The notes below the pieces were generated by a model that was given only the letters and a program-made list of their open reading frames with translations, was not told where the DNA came from and made no database searches. DNA of 64,000 nt from the NCBI RefSeq assembly GCF_023856365.1, contig NW_026042704.1:52416-116415 (forward strand). Direction: 5' to 3'. The DNA comes from Brienomyrus brachyistius. Lineage: Eukaryota > Chordata > Actinopteri > Osteoglossiformes > Mormyridae. This document shows, piece by piece, positions 45,251 through 58,603 of the stretch (position 1 is its first letter; every line of letters begins with the position of its first letter). The position numbers were made by a program, and so were the translations under genes.

Positions 45251-46488
45251 TGTGAAAACGGGTCTTTAATCGGGGAAACGGAGCGGGTAGAGCAGGACGG
45301 AACGCAGGCATTGACAAACTACAATGACGGACAGGGCAAACAGGTAAGACCAGGACTTAAAATAGGTCATGACTAATCAAAGTAATCGGGCAAAGCAGGA
45401 GACGATCAGGGAAGCACACGTGGGTAATCAGGGGGCGTGGCACACACGAGGAGCGGACAAGCCGGGCATATATGTATATCTATATAAAACCTCATTAATG
45501 AGGGACAGTGAACAGAACGGACAGACAGAACTGGCACAGGGGAAGGAGCCAGGACAAGACTTGACATAAGACAGGAAAGGCAGAGAAACAGATCAGAAAG
45601 GGGGACACGGAGGGAACAGGCAGGACAAAAGGACCGGGAGTGAACGAAGGGAACATCGGGGAAAGAGGAGCAGAAGCCAGAGGGACGAGGGACAAAGAGA
45701 GGAGGGACAGAGACAGGAGGAACAAAGCGAGGGGGAGCAGAGGCAGGAGGGACAAAGACGGGAGGCCAGGGAGAGAAGGAGGGGGAACCAAGAGGAGCCC
45801 GAGGGAGACCCAGCGGGCGACGGGAGGCAGCCGGAAGGGCTGCAGGCGGCCGGGAGGCCGGAGCCGGAGGGGCCGAGGAGACGGGGTGAGGGACAGACGC
45901 AGGGACGAAGGAGGGAGTCGGAGGGGAGACCAGGGAAGGGGACGAAGGAGCTGGAAGGGACCCTGGCGAGGGCAAGGAGAGAGGGGGAGCCGCAGCAGAC
46001 GGCGACGTCCTCCGACACGCCAGAGCGGGAGGACCAGCAGGCGAATGAGGAGCCGCCGTCGGGGGGCCCGCAGGCAACCGATAAGACGCCGGAGGAGGGA
46101 CCGAGGCAGGGCGACGAGGCCGCGGAGGGGGACCCGCAGACGACAGCCGACCCGGAGGGCCAGGACCCGCAGGTGCCGACCAAGCCCTAGCGCCGGCGAG
46201 GGAGGGCGAGCCAGGGGGCTGGGCGGGTGGGACCCCAGCCGTGCGTCTGTGTCCTCTCCCCTTATGGGACACAGACATAAGGACCTGCGGCCGGGGTCGG
46301 GCTCGTCGGGGTGAGGGTACCAGAGTCACAGGGGGAGAAGGGACTGGAGTGGGGCCAGGGACTGGAGCTGCAGGCTGCAGAGGGGGCGCCTGCCCGGGAG
46401 CTGCAGGCAGGGAAAGCGCCTCGGACGTGGGCGCGGTAGCTGCAGGCAGCGGAGACGGCTGCTCGGGCTCTGGAGCCGCAGGGGGCAC
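45251..46488 (-). repeat. GC-rich retroelement-like block, unit 2
   Basis: Copy of 21619-22856 with few SNPs (one Thr to Ala and one Pro to His change in the minus-strand frame). Same satellite flanks. Confidence 0.5.
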
Positions 46489-47192
46489 TTATTTTATTAT
46501 ATAAAATAAGTGTCACACAACCGGGGTGACATGCCTTGCCTGCTTGTGGGATGAGGAAGACTCAGGGACTGGAAATGGGATTAAAACTGAAGATGTGCTC
46601 ATTCCTTTGTGTATTTACAAATTTTCCTTCCGTCAGACATGAGGAGTTTGCTGCTATATTTGGCACTAATAGAGATTCTGATGCTGCTATTTTTATTGTC
46701 TATTAGTTTGTTATTATTTACAAGTTCTGTTGTGTTTTTGCATTTTTCTCTTCTGGTTAATTAACTGCTGTCTGTTTGCTGTGAAGTATGAGTGTGGTGA
46801 GTAAGACTCAGGGACTGGAAGTGGGATTACAACTAAAGATAACATGCTTATTCCTTTTTGTATTGTTTACAAATTTCCTTCCGTCAAACATGAGGAGTTT
46901 GCTGCTATATTGTGCACTAACAGAGATTCTGATGCTGCTATTTTTATTGTTTATAAATGTGTTATTGTTTCCAAGTTGAGTATTCAATAAATGCTAAATT
47001 GAGAAATTTTGTGTATCGTTTGTTATTATTAGTGTGATATTTTACCATGCAAATAGAGGGGAAAACGTCCAATTATCGGCCAAAAAAAATCAGCAGCATA
47101 TATCGGCCATCGCCTGACCCTTGACTTGAAAAACCCATATCGGTCGACCTCTAGTAACAGTACATTCTGTCCAATTCATCCATCGAGTTAAG

Positions 47193-47492
47193 TCACACAC
47201 CCACTTGAGGGGGCACTCCGGCAGACGTGAGGATGGGGATGTTCTTTCCGCTATAACATCCACTGCAGAAGTACATCTCGCTCCTGTTCACAGGGCTTAC
47301 TTCAATGATGAAGCAGGGCTGGTTGTCTGGACAAGAAGTTGTCCTGCTGCTGGGTCTCGGTGCCGTTTTTCCACCTAAGCTTGAAGATGGAAATGTGTTC
47401 CAACTTGGTCCCTGGGACTGCAGCATAGCCAAACATCGCGAGCAGCGTCGGCCACACCCACCACCAGAACCATCACACCGTCCTATACACAT
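47193..47492 (-). CDS. Unassigned Cys-rich ORF, unit 2
   Basis: Copy of 23561-23860 with at least one replacement SNP (FPSSSL for FPPSSL). Confidence 0.25.
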   Translation of the reverse strand: MCIGRCDGSGGGCGRRCSRCLAMLQSQGPSWNTFPSSSLGGKTAPRPSSRTTSCPDNQPCFIIEVSPVNRSEMYFCSGCYSGKNIPILTSAGVPPQVGV

Positions 47493-48097
47493 AAAGAAGA
47501 ACTAAAACATAGAGTGTTGTGACAATCTATGCGTTAATGTTTGGCAGCATAGGTGATTCATTAAAATTATACCGAAGAATGGAAAATGTGATATTTAGAA
47601 TATTTTTTGCCATTTAGTAGCTAATTTAAGCACTTACCCAATGCCTCAATTTGTTTTAGGTCAGTAATGTCTGAGCCAAAAGAATGAATGTATGAATTTA
47701 ATACAATTCACCCACTCCCACCCACACACAAATCTGAAATTCAATTTAAGACACTTCTTAAACATTAGTGCATTAACAAAAAAGGAAAATCTTAAGAGAT
47801 TCAGTAGGATTTTCTATGTTAGACTTAAGCTAATAGTTCAATAGTTTTTACATATTTCAATATACCAATTTGACTTTAATGTTGAAACAGATGCTAAAAC
47901 ATGGAATAATTTCATAACTAGAGAAACATGTTATTCACAAACACTAGCAAAGGTAGCTTATAGTTAAGCTTACTTAAGTCAGCAAGTCAGGCTACAGTGT
48001 GTAAGAATAGTCGTAAACGATAATTTGTCTCAGTCTTACATGACAGAATAAGTAAACAGAAAATATAAAATGGCTGAAACAGCGTCATTAACGCCAG

Positions 48098-48223
48098 CTA
48101 CAGTAGAGGCGCAGAAAAGGTGTCATGACTGAAGTATTCCCAAACTCTGGAAGACCGTATGCGAGCCTTTTTTGCCGCGTGTTTCTCCAGAGGCTCCGGA
48201 GCTCCGCTGGTTGACACAGCCAT
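48098..48223 (-). pseudogene. BED-finger-like N-terminal ORF, unit 2
   Basis: Same 41-residue frame as at 24466-24591. Confidence 0.4.
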
Positions 48224-48493
48224 GTTGGTTCATGTGCAGGGGGACGAGCGGCAAATTTCTTTTTTGCAGGGTGGTAGGTGATGTCTCATTAATATTTATG
48301 AGAGAAGTGCTACATGATTGGCCAGTGCATGCCTTACAAAATGGTGCGGCACTGCATCCAAGCCTGCGGCACTCAGAGTCACAAATACAGTGGAAACCAT
48401 TTGTAGTAATTACGTCTGTCTGGCTGATTTCCAACTAATTGATATTTGTATATTTATTACATGAATATAAGGTAATATAAGGTAATAGAAGAG

Positions 48494-48939
48494 GTATTTA
48501 ATGGTTTTCCATCTGAGGAATTTGCAAAAAACTGCAGTGCATGATGGGTCGGACCTAAAGGCTGCCTTAACGTCCTCATCTGTATGACGACATACATCAA
48601 GACTAGGAAGGTGCATAATGTTCATGTCTGGTTGCGTTTGTTGGTCCAGAAAGTAATTCAATTTCGCCATGTAGGTTACGTTCTTAAAAACTGCTTGGAT
48701 ATAGCCCGATTATATGCTGTGGGCCTTTTAATTTCTTTGTTTACCAGGTAGGCTACCTTCTTTAAACTGCGTTTTGTTAGACTACATATTTAGGGAGGTC
48801 TTTATAAATTTATAGTAGTCTTCATAAATATGTACATAGTTTAGCCTAACCCAGCCACTTAAGGGAGAAAGCCAGCTCAACTAGGTGTCGGTCCCAAGCC
48901 CGGATTAATGGGGAGGGTTGGCGTCAAGAAATAAAGAGA
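48494..48939. repeat. Inverted-repeat arm (left) across unit 2/3 junction
   Basis: Copy of 24862-25307 with one SNP noted near 48834 (tgtacatag for tgtgcatag). Confidence 0.85.
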
Positions 48940-49379
48940 CTGTATCTTCACTGCATGACTGATGTCAAAATGTGTGAAATATGTGGTTGTATTAATAAAT
49001 GCATTAAAGTAGGTTAATGATTCTGTGCTGTCTAAATTGTATAGAAAATTTCTACGTATAGCCAAACAAATCTCCTCCTGTTTGAAAAGGCATAGAAAAA
49101 GCAATTTAGCCACTAAAACTTTACAGTTTTTGTGAGGGACAGTCGAATTCTCTCGTTTCTCTCGTCAAGTTTTTTTGTGATCCTGCACCTACACTTTGCC
49201 GGCCCCAGGAGGATGGGCTCCCCCTTTGAGTTTGGTCCCTCCCAAGGTTTCTTCCTTCTTGGGAGTTTTTCCATGCTATCGGCGCCTATGGCTTACTCAC
49301 TGGGGGCTTTGGGTGGGCATGATATAAAGCAAAGCATTTTCCCTCCCAGTTTCCTCCTCTGGTCCACATTGCAGGACCA

Positions 49380-51567
49380 TCAGCCATCAGAAACAGCCAG
49401 ACGGTCTCCTTCAGCTTCTTTAGTGTCCTTGGAAGCCAAGGCAGTTTTAGGTCTGAGAAGAGGTTTATCAGAAGGACACATATTACGTCGTTTGTCCTGA
49501 AATGTAACATGGGGAGGAAAAGTTAAGCGGTTTAGTCAGATTGGAGTCGTTTATTCAGCAGTGGCAGCGCCAGTGACTTAATGCTACAGGTGCTATAGGG
49601 GAGTGAGATTATTTAGACCGGGTGCTTTAGCTTTTCAGCTTATGTAGATGGTGTATAGAAGCACACAGCACGATAAGCTACAGCATGGATAAAATAGGAT
49701 AAAATATGAAATTCTAACGTCTAGCTCACAGAGCCTCTATGTGTACTTTGAAGAAAAAATACACTACAAGTATGCTGTAAAAACCGCAAAAATGTCTTAC
49801 ACAATATACAGATTTTACAGATAGTTAAAGAAAAAATGAAACCAATATTTTGGGGGTGCTGTGGGGGTACTATGGTCATTGGAGGAGGAGCTAGAGCCCC
49901 CCCCCCCAAGCTTTTCCTTGGTGCTGCCACTGTTGTTCAGATTAAAAGTAACATTGTCATTAATAAACAGTACTCTGATCAAATTTTTGCATGTACAAAC
50001 ACAATCAAAGTTTAACCACATGTTTAGACACAATTCACACACCTGTTACATTTCCATAATGCTAAGACTCTCTACACTTACTTCATCCACTTTCTTGTTT
50101 GGTACACAGTCATTTGATGGATGTGTAAGATCATTACCAGACCGTCTGCTGCAAACTCTACAGTTAATGAATGGCTGCAAAAACACACAGACACACAAAA
50201 ACAGTATTTAAAGAGTGGTGGGCAATAAATACAGTGAGAGAAGGTGTAGTAAAGATATATCTAATGATTTAAGGCAGAGCTGCTGGAGTGCAGGGTTTAA
50301 TGACACAGAACAATTTTAGAGGAAAGAGCTTCCAAAGCAGGGTCACCATAAGGCTATATTATACAAAGCAAGTTCATCTAAAAGTATGAACAACAAATCC
50401 CGTTTAACTGAACACTGCTCTGTATTAAAATACTGTCCTCCGATCAAGCTAAGTGGTCCTGTAGTTCACTATTTAAAGAGGTAAATTTAAAGGGTAATTC
50501 ACACTGCACATCTACCCTGCTCTGACCAGGTTTAATTACTGGCTTTCTAATTAAAACAAGAGTTAAGTCCTGCCCTTTCACCACAAAACACCACACTGCC
50601 ATTTAAGGCTGATTTCAACAATGAGTTTTAGTTAACCTGGCTCGATTGAGTTAACTCTGGGTATGTAAAACCCGCTTTGTAGTACAGCCCACAGGTCTTT
50701 AAATAAGGCCAGCTAGGGTTCATAGCTCGAAGCATAATCTACAGGTCACCCCTCAGATGATTAGCATTTGCTTCTGCCTGGTAATCCAGCCTTTAAGCCT
50801 GTAAACCTACTAAAATTTGAGAATAAGGTGAAGGAACTGGCTCTTTGAGGCCACCTATGTATTTGTTACTTTATTGTTGGCTAACTTTCCCCCGCAGGGC
50901 ATCAAAAAAGTTAACATGAACCTAAATTAATTTGCTAACTGATATGTCCAATGCTCACAGTCACAGTGACTCTTTACTTACCCTCTTGTCCATGAAAATA
51001 CAGTCAGCCCGATGGTCTGTTGCAGTTGACTTTGGACATTTTGTTGCTCTCAAGAGAATCTCAATGTCAATGTATTCACTGCTGATCTAAATCACATAAA
51101 CACGTTATATACAAAATTGCCTACAACTGTTTTAAAGGCAATATAACAAACAATAATCACCCAAAAAATGGCAAACTGTCACAGACTTGACTGCAGCAGA
51201 TTCAGAGAGAAACTGTGAGAAGGTAAAATTGACCAGGGCTGAGATATACAACCATCACTTTCATTGTGAAGAGACATTAAGCATCATATGCATTGAAATT
51301 AAAACATCAAAATCAATGTGATACTCATTAGTTCAGCTTGCAGATGATGAAAGTTTCACACTTTTGTAAACACTTTCTCAGCAGTTACCTTCGGACGGCC
51401 CTGGATGTTATAGAAATTCATGTGCTGACGGGTTCCTTGATGAGCATTTTCGACTGCGAGTTTAATGGCCGTCTTGTGAGTGCAGGGAGACTGTGGTAAT
51501 CTTGCTGGGCCTCTGTGGAGATAAGCAGAGCTCCATAAGCCAAAACCAGAAGCAGCAGGCGGGTCAT
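49380..51567 (-). pseudogene. Chemerin-like (rarres2-like) gene, unit 3 copy, exon 1 frameshift
   Basis: Exons 51567-51389, 51086-50982, 50174-50082 and 49496-49380. As in unit 2, exon 4 is open (CGA at 49488-49490) and exon 1 has the shared frame loss. All splice sites are preserved. The preservation of phase-0 exons and splice sites in three copies makes recent decay more likely than a processed or ancient pseudogene. Confidence 0.65.
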
Positions 51568-51713
51568 CTTCCTCTCAGCTTTGAAGGGAGAAGCAGGACT
51601 GAGGACACTGATCTGTGGTCCCCTTATCCAGCACGTCCAGGGGCGTGTCCTTCACTCGAAACAAACAGACCTTTGAACAACATTGGAAAACTCTTCAGGA
51701 TGAATTGAGGCAG

Positions 51714-53062
51714 GTGGTCAAGTGGGTTTATTGTTATTTCAGCAATATACACAGTACACAGTGAAAGGAAACATTGTTCCTCCTGGACCACGGTGCAACA
51801 CAAAGAAGAAAAACAGAAACAACACAAGATGACACAAGTGCGGGCAAGATAGAACTATACAGAGTGAAAGGAGCACAAACAGAGGGAGAAAGTGCAAGAT
51901 AAACACAAGAGCAACAATACAATACTACAGGACAAGACAGCGCAGTCAAGAACACAGAGTGCAGCCAGAGCTAACCTGAATAGGGGCATCAAGGTTGCCA
52001 GGCAGGCAGAGAAACAGAAAATAGAGGTCTACTTCACATACAACAACCCACAGTGGGTGTGGCAGGGAATACAACACATTACAAACTTCAAAGGCAACAA
52101 CACCGTCACTGTTAACAGCAACGCCCTTTTAGCAAAGGAGCTAAACAGCTTCTTTGCTCGTCTGGAGGAACACAGAGCAGACATAGCCACACTGCCCCCT
52201 CCCCCAATCTCCAGCACTCACAGACTCCCTCTGCAGGAACACCACGCGAGAAGGCACATTGCATCTCTAGGTGTGTGGAGTTTAAGACAAGGCAAGTGAT
52301 GCTACGATAATATAATTCCTTGGTAAGACCCCACCTAGAATATTGTGTGCGGGTTTGGTTACCATACCTTAAGAAGGACATTGCTGCCTTGGAAAAGGTG
52401 CAACGTAGGGCAACGAGAATGATTCCTGGTCTTAGAGGAATGTCTAATGAGGAGAGGTTAGCTGAGCTGAATCTGTTTAGCCTCGAGCAAAGGAGACTAA
52501 GGGGGGACATAATCCAGGTGTTTAAGATTCTAACAGGTCTGGATGCTGTTCAGCCAAATGGCTATTTCAATGTTAGTTTAAATACCAGAACTCGTGGCCA
52601 TAAGTGGAAATTAGCTGGAGAACATTTTAAAACGAATTTGATGAAGCATTTCTGTACACAGCGTGTAGTTAGAGTATGGAATAGTCTTCCTGTTATTGTA
52701 ACACAAGCTAAAACCCTGGGTTCTTTTAAATCAGAGCTAGATAAGATTTTTGAGCTATTAGCTAAGTTCTCCTCAAAGGAGCTTGATGGGCCGAATGGCC
52801 TCCTCTCATTTGTAAATCTCTTTGGTTCTTATGAGTCAGCTTACAGAGATGAGGTCCAGAAACTGATAGGTTGGAGTTCAGCAAACAATTTGGCACTAAA
52901 CAGCACAAAGACAAAGGAATCACTGACTTCAGGAAGGATGGAGGCGACACTGGCCTGCCTAGATGGATGGATGGATGTTTTTATTGACATTGTAAGTACA
53001 ATGAGATTTAGTTTGGAACGCGCCAGCAGCTACACAGTATATTTACAATTATATAGATTGTG
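51714..53062 (+). repeat. Composite L2/CR1/L2 region, unit 3
   Basis: Same arrangement as in unit 1: inverted L2 tail 51714-51942, L2 linker 51957-52274, CR1-like 3' end 52278-52834, L2 RT fragment and tail 52836-53062. Confidence 0.65.
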
Positions 53063-53151
53063 AGGCATAAAATAAGGTGTGAGTAATATAACATAACGAC
53101 ATAATATAAGTAATCATTAATTAATCATTACAGATGGTATGAGGTGTGAAC

Positions 53152-54153
53152 CGCTAGGCTGCTATGGCATGTTTGGTATCAAACCGATGGAAAATCACTC
53201 CAGTTTCCAAATCTGGTCAGTGGTTACCACGAAAGTGAATATATCAAAAGTTACACCAGCCTAACGAAAATCATCAATACAAGGGAAATCACTCTGGTCA
53301 TAAATCTCAAAAGGACTGATACAGACCCCCTTCCGAAAGCCCGCCAAATGGATGGTCAGCCATTGGTCCAGGAGTCGAATTCCTGGTCACTCCTATTCAC
53401 GAACTTTACACTATAAAACCTGGCACCTCAGAACAAAGCCAGGAGAGGAGAAACAGAAGGGAGGAGAAAACAAAAGACCATCAGCACGAAGAGAGGCAGA
53501 GAACATCAGCCCAAGAGAAGAGAAGCCCACAAGAAGCCCTCCTGAAGCCTATCAGTGAAGACCCAGCTGGACAGAGAACTGCAACCAAGCCCAAGCTTCA
53601 CCAGGAGAGGGAATCAGAGGGGCTCCACTCCAACAACCGCTGCAAACACCGCGCCTCCCTGAGTGCCATCACCCATCAGCTCATCAGCCTCCGCAACCAA
53701 CTGCCAAGACCCCCCCCCCCCCCACTCTGCAACCAAGTAAACAAACTTCCTTTCATTTATAACAACCTAAACTCCTATTCACCTGCTATATTACTTTAGG
53801 ACAGTATTTCCACAAATTGCTTGCTTTGCAGAACAGTATTTTCCCTTTTAAGGTTACTCATTTTAAATCTGGTCATTGCATTTTCATGATTACATTGTTT
53901 GTGTCCACTCCGTTATTTCGTGTTTATTGTTTGTTAGGTGTAATGTCTGTCTTATGTTAGTTATAGGAATAAATGCATGTCTTTTACACAACTTCAGCCT
54001 CCGTTCATTGAGTGCTCACAAGAATCCCTGCCTGTGCGATCTACGCTCTGAAACCTCAAATTCGCCTGAAATATCGCGAGACTCTCTCTCATTGGCCGTG
54101 AGGGGAGCTTCGCTACCGATCGTTTACATTACCTGGTGACGCAGCTCGTTGGA
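53152..54153 (+). repeat. LTR-like segment, unit 3
   Basis: Copy of 4290-5290 with the same TATA and AATAAA and the same C-run length as unit 2. Confidence 0.35.
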
Positions 54154-54808
54154 CAAGCCTTCTATTCTAACCCAGGTTATTACGTGATACTGGTTATTAA
54201 TGAGTTCCATTTAAGTCACACATTAACAGACTCACGGTGTTTCGCAATTGAGTTTGAGCCGACCATTCAGCATAAAAATTGGTTAATAATCACAAGGCAC
54301 AAGGCAAAGCAATTAAAGCCGATCAGTGGCTCAAATTGTGCTGTAGCGATTGAAGAACTTTTGTCGGAAGTTGGATTCGAACCCACGCCTTACTTGGGAG
54401 AACAGAATACCAGAATAGAGTAGGTTAAGTCCAGCCTTGGCTTCCAAGCTGACGTTTTTCTACATATGTGCTTGTGTATCATGGACAGTAAGAGGGGGCA
54501 GGCAAGGAGAGAATTTCTCTCTTTGGGGATCAATAGAGTGTTGTTATTATAACGTCTAAAAAGTATGATGGTCTGTCGATAAATCAATAAGAAAATAAAT
54601 GAAGTCGTTTTCGCGAACACGCTGGAAAAGCCAGGGGCCGGACCGACTGTAGGGGGCGTGGCCAGAGACAGCCTGCTGACCATAGCTGTCAAGTCTCCCG
54701 TTTTGGCCGGGAAACTACCGTATTTTACTTCTCTTTCCCGCCGTCCTCCCGTATTAGTATTTTCCCGTAAATCTCCCTTATAATAATATATATATATTAT
54801 ATTATATA

Positions 54809-54882
54809 GTTGCTGGATAGTGTAGTGGTAAGATCGCCGCCTTTCACACGGGAGACCGGGGTTCGAATCCTGGTTGTGGCCA
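54809..54882 (+). tRNA. tRNA-like sequence, unit 3 copy
   Basis: Same as the unit 2 copies except CGAATCCTGG in place of CGAATCCCGG. Followed by CAGAAACAACTGC, sequence specific to unit 3. A further copy at 55756-55777 is cut off right after the A box (TAGTGTAGTGGTA) by the AT tract. Confidence 0.45.
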
Positions 54883-55373
54883 GAAACAACTGCTATCACA
54901 ACTAGAGATTGATGAGGTACAACACGATTGCTACGACAAGGGGGAGCCAGGACGACAGGTCAGGGGGGAGATATCATCATCCCCACATTCCGAGATTGGG
55001 TACCAAGCCCCATATATATTAGTAGGCTGAATACAAGAGCAGCTGACCTGAGAAATAAGAAATAAGCTAAGCTGGAAACGACACCGATTACCAAGAATGC
55101 GTGAAGTACCCTAGAAGATGTACGTAGAAGACAATCCCTACTACAACCATCACTGACACCAACCTGATCAGCTGATCTACACCACAGCAGAGCTGGAGGA
55201 AGGAGCAGTATCCCGGCCGGACCGTCTTTGAAGACTCCGTAAATCTCCCGTATAATAATATATATCTCCAAACTCGCGAGAGCTATTCTACGGGAACGAG
55301 AAAGCAAAGCAAAAGAAAGCAAAGAACAGCAAAGAACAAGATTTGTAAATGTAAGATGTAATGTTCAAATGTA
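54883..55373. other. Sequence present only in unit 3
   Basis: About 490 bp after the tRNA-like copy with no match elsewhere in the window. It contains a 120-residue open frame on the minus strand (54960-55322) rich in leucine and isoleucine with no recognised domain and no splice signals that I trust. It ends in short A-rich repeats of AAAGAAAGCAAAG type. Then follow a shortened tRNA-Leu-like piece and the AAGTCCAGCC block at 55412. Confidence 0.6.
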
Positions 55374-56043
55374 AGATTTGAACCCCCGTTGGATTCGAAG
55401 TAGTAGGTTAAGTCCAGCCTTGGCTTCCAAGCTGACGTTTTTCTACATATGTGCTTGTGTATCATGGACAGTGATCTTTGGGGATCAATAGAGTGTTGTT
55501 ATTATAACGTCTAAAAAGTATGATGGTCTGTCGATAAATCAATAAGAAAGCGAACACGCTGGAAAAGCCAGGGGCCGGACCGACTGTAGGGGGCGTGGCC
55601 AGAGACAGCCTGCTGCCCATAGCTGTCAAGTCTCCCGTTTTGGCCGGGAAACTACCGTATTTTACTTCTCTTTCCCGCCGTCCTCCCGTATTAGTATTTT
55701 CCCGTAAATCTCCCTTATAATAATATATATATATATATATATATTATATTATATAGTTGCTGGATAGTGTAGTGGTATATATTTTATATATTTTATATAT
55801 TTATATTTATATTTATATTATATTTTATATAATTTATATTATTTTATATTTCCTGTCTTAAAATGTAAGGGATACTGGAGCCTGGTTGCGGTGGTGGGAT
55901 GGCTCACAGCGGGTGCCGGAAAATTTAGAATAGTTCTCGTCATTAGTGAATGACAGAGTGAACATGAAAAACATGAAAAATTAATAGAAATTAATTACTG
56001 ATTCGACTGATTCGACTAATCGATTAATATATATTTATACTAC

Positions 56044-56881
56044 GGGACCGTTGAATGCTTGAATCTGATTGGCTGACGAACGTTCTGAGGTGTGCAATTA
56101 TTTTCAGATAACCGCACGGCGAACGTAGTTCCAGGTAGCTCTCTTGACCGCATTACAGTTCCATATCACTTCGCATAGTTAACTGTAATAACGGAAATAG
56201 CATACAGTACCTATACAGCACACAGGACTAACAAACAACAACATGACAGACGATTTTCCGAAAGTAAATTTTAATAATTACGGTGAATATGAAACTTTCA
56301 ACAACTGGGCTGCAGCAGTATTAGTTAGCCTAGTGTACCAACTTAAAGGCTACACATGACATTTCTCGCTAGCGAGGTAATAACAGCGCTGCATCTTAAA
56401 GCAGACTTACAGTTTAGAGACGGTGCTTCAGAACACTGTTGAGGGACACACAGAGGTAGCCTAATTCATACAAGCTCTCTCTCTCTGTTTCTCTTTCTCT
56501 GTCTCTCGCTCTCTTTCTAATAACTTCATTATTAACTGCATTAGTCTGCTATCAACGGCTCAAGCCTCCATTGCCAGCTTTAAAATGACGTTTTGGAACT
56601 AGCAAAAGAGTCGTTGGATAAGACGCGGAAGAAATAATCCTACTCACAATAGCGATTTAAGTAGAAAAACCGGACGAATCCCTTGAAATATATCATCTGA
56701 TCGATGTCTTGAGGTGTGGCAACCGTAGTATAAGCGGAATAATTGACTCCGGACCGTTGAATTATTAGAAAATAATGCACACCCGAGGTGTAACGGCCAC
56801 TCCGCTTCGCGTCGTGGCCGCATTACCACCTCGGGTGTGCATTATTTTCTAATAATTCAACGGCCCGTCGTCAATTATTCC
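56044..56881. mobile_element. Unit 3-only inserted element with inverted ends
   Basis: The left end has GGACCGTTGAAT (from 56045) and the right end ATTCAACGGCCC (56854-56865), an inverted match. Both ends also carry GAGGTGTGCAATTATTTT-like sequence, inverted at the right. An ATG frame of 38 residues at 56243-56359 (starts MTDDFPKVNF) is unrecognised. A CT microsatellite lies at about 56474-56516. I infer a non-autonomous DNA transposon. Exact ends and target duplication are unclear. Confidence 0.5.
56736..56881. repeat. 146-bp fold-back (hairpin) sequence
   Basis: GGAATAATTGACTCCGGACC ... ATTATTAGAAAATAATGCAC ... CCGAGGTG is followed by a GC-rich centre and then its reverse complement to AATTATTCC. 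Arms of about 60 bp differ at few positions, giving a strong hairpin. It forms the right end of the unit 3 insertion and looks like a fold-back MITE end. Confidence 0.75.
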
Positions 56882-58603
56882 TTACATATTATTATTATTT
56901 ATTTATTTATATATATTTTATATATTTAAATTTATATTTATATTATATTTTATATAATTTATATTCCTGTCTTAAAATGTAAGGGATACTGGAGCCTGGT
57001 TGCGGAAAATTTCCTTTATTTTCAAATCCAAACCTTGACAGGTATGCTGCTGTTCCAAATCATGGGTGCATGTTACAAGTGCGGAACATATTTTAACTTA
57101 GTACTAACTTAGCATCATATTTGATCTGATTCGACTGAATATCCCAGGTTTCCATCTCTCATGCATCTGGTGTGACGTGTTTTCAGACTCTCAGGCTGGC
57201 GCAAAGAAATCTTACGGGAATTGAACGTCTCACTCCGGCCAGCTGACCAAAGTTGGTAACCTTGGTATTGTGTGTAGGAGATTCGGTATAACTATAATTT
57301 CGTTCTCCATTTGCATGCCCGAAGTGTCTTTAAGTGTTATGTAGTTTTGCCTGAAACGCAAAAATAAAACAAAGCAATTAAAGCCGATCAGTGGCTCAAA
57401 TTGTGCTGTAGCGATTGAAGAACTTTTGTCGGAAGTTGGATTCGAACTTGGGATGCCTTACTTGGGAGAACAGAATACCAGAATAGAGTAGGTTAAGTCC
57501 AGCCTTGGCTTCCAAGCTGACGTTTTTCTACATATGTGCTTGTGTATCATGGACAGTAAGAGGGGGCAGGCAAGGAGAGAATTTCTCTCTTTGGGGATCA
57601 ATAGAGTGTTGTTATTATAACGTCTAAAAAGTATGATGGTCTGTCGATAAATCAATAACAATATCAATGAAGTCAATGTTTATCTAAAGGAATCAGAATT
57701 CAGGAAAAGCCAGGGGCCGGACCGAGTGTAGGGGGCGTGGCCAGAGACAGCCTGCTGACTGTTCCAAATCATGGGTGCATGTTACAAGTCCGGAACATAT
57801 TTTAACTTAGTACTAACTTAGCATCATATTTGATCTGATTCGACTGAATATCCCAGGTTTCCATCTCTCATGCATCTGGTGTGACGTGTTTTCAGACTCT
57901 CAGGCTGGCGCAAAGAAATCTTACGGGAATTGAACGTCTCACTCCGGTCAGCTGACCAAAGTTGGTAACCTTGGTATTGTGTGTAGGAGATTCGGTATAA
58001 CTATAATTTCGTTCTCCATTTACATGCCCGTAGTGTCTTTAACCGGCTGCACAAACTGGATCCGCCTCCATTACGACACAACTTTGCCCTTATTGGCTTA
58101 AGAATTTAGTCACATACATGACGTATATCTGCTATTTCTCCCGAGAAGCAGGTAAAGCAGTGGTAACTGCTTTGTAGTTAATTTACCTGGTAAAATTAAG
58201 TTTAAATAAATGATATAAATACTGTAATAGTACTCGTGAGCTTTGTTTATTTGTTATTAGTTATTGTAATGTTGCGCTGCTTTATTTGTTTAATCGTCTA
58301 GTCTGTGGAGACATTCAAGTTAATCAAATAAGAATTGCACTGTACACTGTACATGACCATAAAAACTTTGTATCCTTGAAATAAATGTTTTTGATCTTTT
58401 CCTTGGCAGTTATCTTTTTACACAGGGCCTCTATGTACACGATAGTTTTTTTTTTCACGACTAACAGTATGGATCAGGAGTTGGTTATTGTAAAAGAAGT
58501 AATGTGCATGCAGGTGATATTTGTATAGATTTATCCACACCCTTGTAGCAGTGCTGCCATTGCAGTCAGATCTCGCAAACTAGGAGTATTAGTTGTCTTT
58601 ATT

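Larger units (their letters stand above)
25231..48862. repeat. Macrosatellite unit 2
   Basis: Second copy, 23632 bp. It differs from unit 1 by about 2.15 kb of additional rearranged sequence at 30673-33840 and by a satellite array about 3.8 kb shorter (39651-44047). Outside these two places I see only scattered SNPs and small indels, such as one extra C in the poly-C run near 30080, a 4-bp deletion near 36000 and a 23-bp gain near 38340. Confidence 0.95.

Noticed and set aside
54960..55322. 120-residue leucine-rich minus ORF as a membrane protein
   Set aside because: Found only in the unit 3-specific stretch, no domain, no conserved copy and no start context; a chance frame is more likely.
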